From the NCBI RefSeq assembly GCF_002072955.1, contig NZ_LPUF01000001.1:157001-221000 (forward strand): a DNA stretch of 64,000 bases, read 5' to 3'. Origin of the DNA: Methyloprofundus sedimenti (GTDB taxonomy: Bacteria; Pseudomonadota; Gammaproteobacteria; Methylococcales; Methylomonadaceae). Both the position numbers and the translations under genes were made by a program. Shown here piece after piece: positions 39,549-47,199 of the stretch (position 1 is its first letter; every line of letters begins with the position of its first letter). Below the pieces are notes generated by a model that ran no database searches, was not told the DNA's origin, and saw only the letters and a list, made by a program, of their open reading frames with translations.

Positions 39549-39822
39549 ATCATTCTTCTCAAAATAGGCTCAACAGGTATACCAGGACTGAACCAAAGAA
39601 ACTCAAGGGATCAAACTCGATTTAACAGATTAATCCATATATATCCTATGCTAAATATCCATTCAACCGAGTCTAATGGAATGGTCCTCCTCACTGCCTA
39701 AAACGGCTTCAAATGAGCCATGATGCAAGTTTTACAGCAAACATCAAAACAGAAGTGAGACAAACCATAAACAATAATACTGCAAAAGGACTGATTACAG
39801 TAAAAATCCACTATACTGGACC
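39549..39822. promoter_or_regulatory. Intergenic region with a possible plus-strand promoter
   Basis: A good -10 box TATACT (39812-39817) is seen on the plus strand; the -35 candidate (GACTGA, 39789-39794) is weak. Nothing coding follows on that strand before the terminator at 39901-39928. The rest of the gap has no recognised feature. Confidence 0.3.
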
Positions 39823-39928
39823 CTTTAATTTTAGCTGACTATCATGCCAGTCACACACAACTCATCCGCTAAAGCTTCTTCGCTTCCTGTCCGCCTTCAA
39901 GGAGTGATCGCACGATCACTCCTTTTTT
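39823..39928 (+). ncRNA. Possible small RNA ending at a strong intrinsic terminator
   Basis: About 100 bases lie between the TATACT box and a textbook terminator, with no other gene on this strand. A 28-codon frame (39844-39930) exists, but its last codons are the terminator hairpin itself, so coding is unlikely. No RNA family is recognised. Confidence 0.3.
39901..39928 (+). terminator. Rho-independent terminator
   Basis: GGAGTGATC (39901-39909) pairs with GATCACTCC (39914-39922) around GCAC and is followed by six T. It points away from any plus-strand gene seen here. On the minus strand the hairpin lies 15 bases past the stop of the 725-residue protein and may serve there too, although the T-run is missing on that side. 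Confidence 0.75.
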
Positions 39929-39942
39929 GATGCATAGACTTG

Positions 39943-42120
39943 CTAATTCGCAGATCTATGCTCATCAAAACCAGGCCCGCTGCAAAGAGGAACACCTCCC
40001 GGTCCGACGACAGGAAAAGCACCCTGCGGACAGTCTATGGGTTCGGGATCCCTGCCAACCGGTACTGCTGGTGCACGGCAAATACATTCACCATTTTCAT
40101 CGATTGAGGGCTCTACCCCTTCTCCGCAATCAGTATTGGGGCAGGCCAGGGCGTCATTTCTCCCCTCTTGTTGTTCCATGCAGGCCGCCCAGGACGGGGC
40201 ATCAGGATTGTCCCATGGCAATGGCATAATGGTCTCCGGCAACCCGGGCCGCGAGGGAACGGCCTCATCATTGGTTGTAAAACAGTCCAGCATCGCCTGT
40301 TGTACACCGGACAAAGCACTGCAGTTATTACAATCACCGGTGTCAGGACTACAGTATTCATCTCCGCCTTCATTACCGCTTGCATCAGGTGGACAGTTGT
40401 CTTCCCAGGCCCAGCAGAAAAAATCATCATCGTCCTCATCTTCATCTGATGGCGGCTCCGGAATAGGTTCCAATGCTGGCTGTTCTGATGGCGTTTCATC
40501 ATGGATGATCTGTTTTAAAACAAGTTCCGCGTCACTTTTTAATTCTTCGTTATTAGTTTCCTTTAAATAACTTCTGTTGAAAACAAGAAGGTAATAGTCA
40601 TCCTCTTCTTCCAAACAGACCTTAGGGCATCTGTTCCTGTCATTGGTCAGTTCCGCGTTGCTTAAAAAGTCTTTCAAAAGTGCTATTTCTTCTTCCGTAA
40701 ATTCTTCAAGCACCTCATTAAATGTCTTTTTCAATTTGTTTGTTAATTTTTTGTCACCTCGCTGTCCTCTTATTAACGGATCGTTGCAATTGTCGTTTTC
40801 CGCAGGCGCTGGAGCAAAACCGAAACGGGTCGCTTTACCCTGATTTACAACTGCAACAAAACATGCCTGCTGACCTTTTTGTTCGGCCAACAGCGTTTCG
40901 GTAATGCATTCCATGTAATTTTGTGAATCCCCCAACAAACCGACTATACCGGCATTAGCACTGCCACCTTTAGACCCTTCAGGACAATCTCGCGATTCAC
41001 GCAGGGTGTCGAGAGGCATGCCATAGGCGGTCATTTTGTTGTCAATTGCTTGTTGCACTACGGGTATATTTTTACCATTTTCAGAACAGACATCCCGTTG
41101 GCACACATAACCCAATTTAATATCAAAAACCGGGCTGATCATATCGGTTAGCAGACACGATGCGAGACCTAATCGTCGTGGGTTAATCAATGCATCCAAA
41201 GTAGCCGTAGCGGAAACGCAATTTCCTGTAGCTTTGTCGATCTCCTTGAATCTCAGGCTTTCACACAAAGGACCCACGGCAACCATTCTGTCCAGTTTCA
41301 TATCGTACAACCAATACCCCGCGATATGAATCGGGCTGTTGCGATCCATGAAAACGTCACCAAGGGCCAATCGATGACCCTTGATAAATTCGTACATTAG
41401 AGTTGGTCCGTATGCTTTGGTAATATCTTGAACAATTATGAAGAGATTAGCCGTTGAATAGAGCAAATAGGAGCGCGCACGGCTTAAAAATTCCTTATTA
41501 TGCCCAAACCGCCGCAGTGTACTTTCGTAGGCCGTGACCAGATCCCGGCTGAATGACAAGGCTTCTGCCATGGAATAGCATTCCATACCCTGTACAATGC
41601 GCGCGAGCGAATCAGCATATAAACTGGGTTTAGCTTCTGCCAGACCCAAAGCCCATTGATTAAGCACACCGTCGCTTACAATATCAGGGCATCTTTTCAG
41701 GTCCCGCTTATCAGCACGCGTCCAAGAACGCTCTGCATAGCCACCCACTCGATGTGTGCGAAATTCATATAAAAATGTGGTTAAAACGATTTCATTGAAG
41801 GTCGCGAGTTTTTTAGTGGTTGCAGACTTGTTCAAACGGGTAATAAAGCCAATTCTTTTTTGATATAGGTCCTTCAGGTGCTGGCTAATTTTTGCAGCTT
41901 TTTGTCTGATTTCTTCGGTTTTCTTTTTATTATCCGCAGTTCTGAAAGCGATAATCGTCTTGTTATAGTCCTGTTTTGCCTTTAAAACCAACTGGTCAAG
42001 CTTGATTTCTTTTTTGAGAATTCCTGCTGTCCGTGGTTTGGCATAAGTTACCTCAGCTAGTGAAATGAGGGTTAACGAACATACTATGGTAAAAACCCCA
42101 AACAGTCTTTTTTTAAACAT
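39943..42120 (-). CDS. Large exported protein of unknown function, acidic Cys-containing C-terminus
   Basis: 725 residues with a clear signal peptide (KKRLFGVFTIVCSLTLISLAEVTYA, cleavage near residue 27). The first ~100 mature residues look alpha-helical and charged. The middle part contains scattered Cys (CPDIVSDG, CESLRFKE, CQRDVCSENG, CLEEEDDYY). The last ~170 residues are rich in Pro, Asp and Glu with many Cys (DEDEDDDDFFCWAWEDNCPPD, YCSPDTGDCNNC, CPNTDCGEG, CICRAP). This suggests a disulfide-stabilised or metal-binding periplasmic or outer-surface protein. No enzymatic motif or family is recognised. It stands alone, with its own downstream hairpin. Confidence 0.7.
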   Translation of the reverse strand: MFKKRLFGVFTIVCSLTLISLAEVTYAKPRTAGILKKEIKLDQLVLKAKQDYNKTIIAFRTADNKKKTEEIRQKAAKISQHLKDLYQKRIGFITRLNKSATTKKLATFNEIVLTTFLYEFRTHRVGGYAERSWTRADKRDLKRCPDIVSDGVLNQWALGLAEAKPSLYADSLARIVQGMECYSMAEALSFSRDLVTAYESTLRRFGHNKEFLSRARSYLLYSTANLFIIVQDITKAYGPTLMYEFIKGHRLALGDVFMDRNSPIHIAGYWLYDMKLDRMVAVGPLCESLRFKEIDKATGNCVSATATLDALINPRRLGLASCLLTDMISPVFDIKLGYVCQRDVCSENGKNIPVVQQAIDNKMTAYGMPLDTLRESRDCPEGSKGGSANAGIVGLLGDSQNYMECITETLLAEQKGQQACFVAVVNQGKATRFGFAPAPAENDNCNDPLIRGQRGDKKLTNKLKKTFNEVLEEFTEEEIALLKDFLSNAELTNDRNRCPKVCLEEEDDYYLLVFNRSYLKETNNEELKSDAELVLKQIIHDETPSEQPALEPIPEPPSDEDEDDDDFFCWAWEDNCPPDASGNEGGDEYCSPDTGDCNNCSALSGVQQAMLDCFTTNDEAVPSRPGLPETIMPLPWDNPDAPSWAACMEQQEGRNDALACPNTDCGEGVEPSIDENGECICRAPAVPVGRDPEPIDCPQGAFPVVGPGGVPLCSGPGFDEHRSAN

Positions 42121-42201
42121 GAATATCCTCTTTATTCCAGTTAGTTATATACTGATTTGTTTAATTTTTTCAATAATACCTGTCTACGCCTTAATGGCAG
42201 T

Positions 42202-42555
42202 TAATCATAATTTTAAAAAAGTGTAAACCAACTGATATAACTCACTGTCCAGTAGCGTTGCTTTATACCGCCCTTCCCATAAGCTACCTGTACGCAGATC
42301 TTGATGATTGAAATATTGAATATAATAACGACCTGATGACTGCATCACTTCGCTGATGCTATTTGCTACATGCGGCGTTATTAATATAAGCCTATGGTTT
42401 GTCACCAACACATAGGCATGGAAATCACACGGGTATTTTTGGCAGGCCTATTTCAGGATATTCAGATAATATTGATATTTTTCATTTGCAACAAACCCAA
42501 CTGCTCGATTATTGCCGCGCTGATGCTGAGACTGACCGGGGATGACACTCAAGCA
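42202..42555 (-). pseudogene. Decayed Y1_Tnp-type transposase, copy A
   Basis: On the minus strand the frame reads VIPGQSQHQRGNNRAVGFV..., a TAG, then ACQKYPCDFHAYVLVTNHRLILITPHVANSISEVMQSSGRYYIQYF ... LWEGRYKATLLDSELYQLVYTFLKL and a stop. Intact relatives have LMTNHIHLLITPH with the HUH-type H-x-H; here that His pair is gone (NHRLIL). It lacks the N-terminal codons and the C-terminal NPVRA part. A second decayed copy lies at 44440-44698, same orientation, beyond the GNAT-HDAC gene. Confidence 0.82.
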
Positions 42556-42638
42556 TAGTGTGACACCACGTCGGGTTAAATTGCGATCCTTTCCAGTATC
42601 TAAATTTGAGTCCGCAAACCATCAACAAGGCTGACTCA

Positions 42639-44399
42639 TCAATTAGTTTTCTCTTGCGCCTTTTCCTGACCAAAGAATCCAGACCATAAGCCCTGGAAAA
42701 AATATTTGGCATTGGTGCCCAAGGTTTGCGTACGGTAGCCACCTTCTTGAACAACAACGATGTGATATTTTGTTTCGCCAATCAATTGGCCAATTTTGAA
42801 GAAGTCTTCATAGTTATGGCTCCAGGTTCCGGTCGGATCAGACTTTGCAGTATCCAGTCCCAAAGACACCACAAGGTAGGCGGGATTAAAGACCTTAATA
42901 CGCTTTATCGCAGTAGCTAACGTACGGCGGTATTTCTCTGCATCAATATGTTCCGCTAGTGGATAATTAATATTAAAACCTTCTCCTTCCTTGCTACCAA
43001 TTTCATCTTTAAAACCGGAAAAATGCGGATATGCGAAGTGTGGATCACCATGAATCGACACCGTGAGTACATCACTACGTTCATAAAAAATATCTTGTGT
43101 ACCATTTCCGTGATGGAAATCGATATCAAGTACAGCAACTTTGCCATAGTTACTCAGATGATGGGCGGCAATAGCGGCTGAGTTAAAGTAACAAAAGCCA
43201 CCAAAGGTACGGCGCTCCGCGTGATGGCCTGGCGGGCGTACCAATGCATAAGAAATATGCGCGCCATCCAACACGGCGTTAGCCGCTGTTACAGCACAAT
43301 CAACCGCGCCTCGTGCAGCCTGATAAGCATTGCTGTTTAACGGCGTGAAAGTATCTAAGCAATAGTAACCGACTTGCAGTTCGATATCTTTTGGTGGTCG
43401 TTCCAAGTTACGTAAGGGAAAAATTATGGGATATATCGATTTTCCCGGCGGTAGTGCAGCACATGCCCGACGTAAATAATCCACATAGGCAGGAGAGTGG
43501 ACCTTTTTAATAAAAGCTTCGCTGACGCGCCTGGGTTCGATTCGTTTAAACAGTTGCGTTTTGCCCAAAGCAGTAAGGATTGTCGACAGGCGCACCGGTG
43601 CTTCAACATAGCCCCGATCCTTCACATGGTGAATACTGTGTCCTTCATTGACCACCAGCACAATCGACTCCATGTCCTTGTGGCTACGAGTGATGGCAAC
43701 AGGCTTATGTATGTAGCGCGGCTCACGGAAACGTAAGTTTTTGTCAGTAAATGACTGGACGACATCATCAATCTGGTTCTGTGGAATAAGTTCCCCGTAC
43801 TTACGCTCCAGGATTGCACGAACGATCTTCTGTGCCATGCCGCTTTTGATTGTTTTTTTGGTTCCCAGATCATCCATCATCAGGTAATACAAGTCTTCAT
43901 CACCCGGATTGACTGGTGTCGCATAACTATCGTTAACGATGGGGTAGACACCGTAACGTTCATAGAATTTTAAACGGGCTATGTTTTGCTTCAAAATAAC
44001 CGGATCTTTGATTTGCTCCGGATCATCGATGGAACACTCAAAGAACAAACCCTTGACCTTCAGTAGCAAACATTCTTCACGCAAATACTCATACAGGGCA
44101 CCACCAATGCCTCCACTGGTCTGTCCAAGCGCAGCAGAAATCAATTCCAGGTAAGCAATGTTGATATCCGGAAAATGCAGTAACATGGCAAATCCCTTGA
44201 CCTTACCAACAGCGTTTTCAGCAACAAATAATATTGAGCGATACTTATATTTGAGCGGGTCGTTTAGCTGTTCTGGAAGCTTATTGAACTCCTCCTTGCG
44301 AGCAGCCGGAAATTGCTGCGTGAGAATGGACAAAACCTGATTTATGGCCTCACAATTTGCACTGGAGGTGTTATCGAGGACTTTACGGATTCTAAACAT
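42639..44399 (-). CDS. GNAT acetyltransferase-histone deacetylase family fusion
   Basis: 586 residues. About 1-170 resemble a GNAT N-acetyltransferase (GFAMLLHFPDINIAYLELIS, a glycine-containing cofactor loop SGGIGGALYEYL, LKFYERYGVYPI). A linker of ~70 residues follows, and from about residue 245 a class II-type HDAC/acetylpolyamine amidohydrolase domain: RPPGHHAERRTFGGFCYFN (His pair), LDIDFHHGNGTQDIFY (zinc Asp and His), LGLDTAKSDPTGTW (second zinc Asp) and QEGGYR. All zinc and charge-relay positions look present. One polypeptide could thus add and remove acetyl groups, or the GNAT half could only sense acetyl-CoA. The substrate may be a polyamine or protein lysine; the sequence does not decide. 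It stands alone between two transposase remnants. Confidence 0.88.
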   Translation of the reverse strand: MFRIRKVLDNTSSANCEAINQVLSILTQQFPAARKEEFNKLPEQLNDPLKYKYRSILFVAENAVGKVKGFAMLLHFPDINIAYLELISAALGQTSGGIGGALYEYLREECLLLKVKGLFFECSIDDPEQIKDPVILKQNIARLKFYERYGVYPIVNDSYATPVNPGDEDLYYLMMDDLGTKKTIKSGMAQKIVRAILERKYGELIPQNQIDDVVQSFTDKNLRFREPRYIHKPVAITRSHKDMESIVLVVNEGHSIHHVKDRGYVEAPVRLSTILTALGKTQLFKRIEPRRVSEAFIKKVHSPAYVDYLRRACAALPPGKSIYPIIFPLRNLERPPKDIELQVGYYCLDTFTPLNSNAYQAARGAVDCAVTAANAVLDGAHISYALVRPPGHHAERRTFGGFCYFNSAAIAAHHLSNYGKVAVLDIDFHHGNGTQDIFYERSDVLTVSIHGDPHFAYPHFSGFKDEIGSKEGEGFNINYPLAEHIDAEKYRRTLATAIKRIKVFNPAYLVVSLGLDTAKSDPTGTWSHNYEDFFKIGQLIGETKYHIVVVQEGGYRTQTLGTNAKYFFQGLWSGFFGQEKAQEKTN

Positions 44400-44439
44400 T
44401 GATGGTTATACCTGTAACCTTAAAAAAAGACTGGCACGC

Positions 44440-44698
44440 CACAGCGTACCAATCGCCCTAATGACTGCATCACTTTGCCGATGCTATTTTCTGCATGCGG
44501 CGTGATTAACAAGTGAATATAGTTTGTCATTAACACATAGGCAAGTAAATCAAATTGCTATTTTTGGCAGGATTATTTCAGGATTCTATGATAATAGTGA
44601 TCATCTTTATCTGCAACAAACACAGCTTCTCGATTATTGCCGCGCTGAATCTGATGCTGAGACTGACCGGGTATTACAAAGCGAGGAAGACGAGCCAT
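44440..44698 (-). pseudogene. Decayed Y1_Tnp-type transposase, copy B
   Basis: From an ATG at 44698 the frame reads MARLPRFVIPGQSQHQIQRGNNREAVFVADKDDHYYHRILK, then TAA, SCQK, TAG, and QFDLLAYVLMTNYIHLLITPHAENSIGKVMQSLGR, after which the similarity stops. It is the N-terminal half of the same family as copy A, truncated at the C-terminus, with two in-frame stops. The first HUH His is Tyr here (NYIHL). Copies A and B are direct repeats around the GNAT-HDAC gene. Confidence 0.82.
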
Positions 44699-44736
44699 AA
44701 TTTAAGGCCGAAATATTAATCTCTGCGGGTCGAATT

Positions 44737-44756
44737 CCCCGCTGCTTGCGGCGGGG
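44737..44756. repeat. GC-rich hairpin
   Basis: CCCCGC and GCGGGG arms extend by a GC and a GU pair around CTTG. TTGTT follows on the plus strand. It looks like a fragment of a common intergenic repeat with some terminator character. Confidence 0.45.
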
Positions 44757-44815
44757 TTGTTCATTAATTTGGTTAATTATAGTATATCAACCGAGCCTGA
44801 CTTTTTTGAGTCTCC

Positions 44816-44842
44816 ATATTCCCATGCGGAGTATGGGAATAT
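44816..44842. repeat. Inverted repeat downstream of the BamE-like gene
   Basis: ATATTCCCAT (44816-44825) and ATGGGAATAT (44833-44842) are perfect ten-base arms around GCGGAGT. It lies ten bases past the stop of the lipoprotein gene on the minus strand. No T-run follows directly on that strand, so terminator function is uncertain. Confidence 0.5.
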
Positions 44843-44851
44843 AAACAAATT

Positions 44852-45199
44852 TTATTTATTTGGTGATGAGTTAAACGTGTATGAGCGAACTAGGCGTTTT
44901 TTATCAAAACGAATAACCAGATCCTGGGTATCTGCAGGACTAAACAGGGAATAATAATAGTCTGCATATGTCCAGGTAACAAAACCATCTTCAATACCCG
45001 TGCGCCACGGTTCTCCAAACATTTCCCTGACTTCCTGCTGGGTGGTTTCACCGATTTTAAGCTCTACAACTCGAGACACGGGGAACTCCTGCCCGACACT
45101 GGCGCAGCCAGTAGAAAAGATGACAAAGCCAGCACTGATTGAATATATAACTATTACTCTGAAAACTCTTAATAAACTTAACAAACGTAAAGCACTCAT
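44852..45199 (-). CDS. SmpA/OmlA (BamE)-like outer-membrane lipoprotein
   Basis: 115 residues from ATG 45199, chosen because AAGGA lies six bases upstream; the frame extends to 45229. A signal segment (VFRVIVIYSISAGFVIFSTGC) ends in a lipobox with the acylated Cys. The mature part has the small-protein-A fold motif KIGETTQQEVREMFGEPWRTG and DGFVTWTYADYYY. BamE itself is an accessory lipoprotein of the outer-membrane beta-barrel assembly machine. This copy lies in an accessory region, so it is more likely a paralogue than the housekeeping BamE. Confidence 0.82.
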   Translation of the reverse strand: MSALRLLSLLRVFRVIVIYSISAGFVIFSTGCASVGQEFPVSRVVELKIGETTQQEVREMFGEPWRTGIEDGFVTWTYADYYYSLFSPADTQDLVIRFDKKRLVRSYTFNSSPNK

Positions 45200-45566
45200 A
45201 ATTTTTCCTTTAAAATAAAAATAAATCATATCCGAGATTACAACACATTTTTACTAGCTTTAGTTTTACTTTACTCCCTGCAGTTCAAAATGTTCCGACG
45301 CTCTCCACGTTCGATGATGCTGATGCAGGAACAAAAGACTGTTTTGTAAATCATCGTTTATTAAATAAAAAATGAGCTGGTTGTAACTGCAATCATAACT
45401 GATAATAGCAAGAAAAATGGCGTGTTAAAGCAACTGCTCAGCTTGCTAGTAGATTACTGGCTTACAAAGTTGGTCAAAAAATAAGGCTATGTCATCGTTA
45501 AGTATGGAACTTCATATAACAAGAGCGTATAAGTAAACAAAGCACATGTAAATTAAGGAGATAGTT
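45200..45566. other. Intergenic region, possible IS1595 left end
   Basis: No gene is recognised. The stretch around 45484-45507 (GGCTATGTCATCGTTAAGTA) precedes the transposase remnant by about 80 bases and could be the inverted end of that element; the opposite end was not found. Confidence 0.35.
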
Positions 45567-45744
45567 ATGAAAGCTCCAGAGTTTTTAGAGTTCATTTCCG
45601 AAATAAATCAACTTGACCACCATCAACGCACTGGATCAACTAGAGGACGAACCGAAGGTTTATGATTGAATTGAAACAATATTCGATAGCAAAGGTCAAT
45701 GCCCTCATTGCTCCCATACTGAAAACCACAGGCATGGAATCATC
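45567..45744 (+). pseudogene. IS1595-family transposase, N-terminal remnant
   Basis: ATG 45567, with AAGGAG upstream, opens MKAPEFLEFISEINQLDHHQRT. A frameshift then moves the match to another frame (LDQLEDEPKVYD), followed by a TGA and IETIFDSKGQCPHCSHTENHRHG, the zinc-ribbon start of IS1595/ISSpo3-like transposases. The rest of the gene is gone: the frame ends exactly at the inverted-repeat element beginning at 45745. Confidence 0.8.
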
Positions 45745-45848
45745 GTTCCCACGCTCTGCGTGGTAATGCATTGTTAGACGCTCCAGCGTCCCGAATTAAA
45801 ACGACGCAGGAGCGTCAAGAGCTGAGTTCCCACGCAGAGCGTGGGAAC
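45745..45848. repeat. MITE-like element with 19-bp perfect inverted termini
   Basis: GTTCCCACGCTCTGCGTGG (45745-45763) and its exact reverse complement (45830-45848) bound 104 bases. The interior holds another stem built on GACGCTCCAGCGTC and GACGC-AGGAGCGTC. GTTCCCACGC-type repeats are widespread in gammaproteobacterial intergenic DNA. It sits where the IS1595 remnant stops. Confidence 0.75.
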
Positions 45849-45872
45849 TATAGGTTTTTTTTGGAGTGAAAA

Positions 45873-46205
45873 ATGAATTATAAAATCCCTTTATTGCCCC
45901 TGGTTGAAGACATAGAAAGCAAAGCCGTTTTAAAAAAAGCAGCTAAAGCACATCAAGCCTTGGCTGAGTTGAAAGGCATTGTAGCCACCATTCCCAATGA
46001 AAGCATTTTGATCAATACTTTATCCTTGTAGGAAGCCAAAGACAGTTCGGCGATAGAAAACATTATCACCACTCATGATGAGCTGTTTAAAAGTGATAAT
46101 ATCAGTCAGCAATTCGCTTCTTTAGCAGCGAAAGAGGTGTTTAATTATGCGACGGCTTTACAGGATGGCTTTAAGCAAATTAAGCAACGCGGATTATTAT
46201 TTTAA
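45873..46205 (+). pseudogene. Fic/DOC family protein, N-terminal fragment with internal stop
   Basis: The 111-codon frame starts MNYKIPLLPLVEDIESKAVLKKA, contains LKGIVATIPNESILINTLSL, then a TAG where relatives have Gln, then EAKDSSAIENIITTHDELFKSD, the Fic N-terminal signature with the (S/T)xxxE inhibitory-type helix. It ends at TAA 46203-46205, far short of the catalytic HPFxxGNGR. It is thus a truncated and interrupted remnant. Confidence 0.82.
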
Positions 46206-46378
46206 TTTAAGAATAGCGAACAATCAAAATAAGCCTAACATGCACATAAAAGTGATTTTTTTGGATATAACAAATATGTTGTCATCCATAACGTGAGTAA
46301 AAAATTGGATTTGTTACCCCTATAAATAAAACATGTACCCTAAATAGCGATTTCTTACGTAGGTTGTTAAATGGACTA

Positions 46379-46450
46379 GTTCCCACGGTCTCCGTGGGAA
46401 CTCATAAGGGGACGCTCTGCGTTCCGTGACTCAGAGCGTGAGGAGCGAGA
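46379..46450. repeat. Partial copy of the GTTCCCACG element
   Basis: GTTCCCACGG (46379-46388) faces CCGTGGGAAC (46392-46401). A second, imperfect stem based on GACGCTCTGCG and CAGAGCGTG follows. It is related to the element at 45745-45848 but rearranged. The rest of 46206-46502 holds nothing I recognise. Confidence 0.55.
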
Positions 46451-46502
46451 AAAAATAGCGATTTTTACCCCTAATGAATCGTTGCTAAAGTCATCTTTTC
46501 AG

Positions 46503-46529
46503 GTATATACTTGCAGTGTATATTTTTAT
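46503..46529 (+). promoter_or_regulatory. Probable vapBC promoter/operator
   Basis: ATATAC (46505-46510) and GTATAT (46518-46523) are inverted arms about 22 bases before the vapB start, overlapping a TATATT-type -10 box. VapB or VapBC complexes usually bind such palindromes to repress their own operon. Confidence 0.5.
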
Positions 46530-46544
46530 TAAGAGGTTCATCAA

Positions 46545-46778
46545 ATGATACAAGGCTCAATATTTGTCAATAATAAAACACAGGCGGTACGCTTACCTAT
46601 TGAGGCACGGTTTGATGATAATATTAAACGTGTTGTAATCCGTAAGGTGGGTAAAGAGCGTATATTAAGCCCATTGGAAAATACCTGGGACAGTTTCTTT
46701 TTAAACGAAGAGGCGGTGAGTGATGATTTTTTAACTGAACGCGCCGAACAAACCGAATCTGTCCGCGAGGCATTTTGA
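46545..46778 (+). CDS. vapB: VapB-type antitoxin
   Basis: 77 residues. The N-terminal AbrB/SpoVT-like DNA-binding part shows VNNKTQAVRLPIEARF, the family hallmark, and the C-terminal half (WDSFFLNEEAVSDDFLTERAE) is the acidic toxin-binding tail. Its stop overlaps the start of vapC (TGATG), so the two are translationally coupled. AAGAGG precedes the ATG. Confidence 0.9.
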   Translation: MIQGSIFVNNKTQAVRLPIEARFDDNIKRVVIRKVGKERILSPLENTWDSFFLNEEAVSDDFLTERAEQTESVREAF

Positions 46779-47176
46779 TGTTGAAATACATGCTTGATAC
46801 CAATATTGTAATTTACGTTATCAAGCGTCGGCCCATTGAGGTGTTAGCAACGTTTAATTTACATACAGGGCAGTTATGTATTTCCAGTATCACCTTAGCT
46901 GAGCTATTACATGGTGCTGAAAAAAGTGAACGCCCTGAGCATAATTTAAGACAGGTAGAAGACTTTGTATCGCGCCTGGATGTCTTAGACTATGGTAGTA
47001 AAGCCGCTGAACATTACGGAAATATCCGTGCTAGTCTGGAAAAACAAGGTAAAACCATTGGGGTGAATGATTTACATATTGCAGCACACGCTCGTAGTGA
47101 AAGTTTAATTTTAGTCAGTAATAATTTAAAAGAATTTAAACGAGTTGAGGCGTTGAGACTGGATAACTGGGTATAA
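46778..47176 (+). CDS. vapC: VapC-type PIN-domain ribonuclease toxin
   Basis: 132 residues from ATG 46778. The PIN acidic residues are in place: Asp in YMLDTNIVIYV, Glu in ISSITLAELLHG, Asp in GVNDLHIAAHA and a polar fourth site in LVSNNLKEFKRV. VapC toxins of this type cleave tRNA or rRNA when VapB is degraded. Both genes look intact, in contrast to the decayed genes around them, so the pair may stabilise the accessory stretch. Confidence 0.9.
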   Translation: MLKYMLDTNIVIYVIKRRPIEVLATFNLHTGQLCISSITLAELLHGAEKSERPEHNLRQVEDFVSRLDVLDYGSKAAEHYGNIRASLEKQGKTIGVNDLHIAAHARSESLILVSNNLKEFKRVEALRLDNWV

Positions 47177-47199
47177 CCTTCATTATTTAAGGAAAGTTA

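Noticed and set aside
39844-39930. 28-residue plus-strand peptide
   Set aside because: Its last third is the terminator hairpin, so the frame is better explained as part of a non-coding transcript.
42509-42781. 90-residue minus-strand frame
   Set aside because: It overlaps the HDAC C-terminus and the transposase remnant in a different frame.
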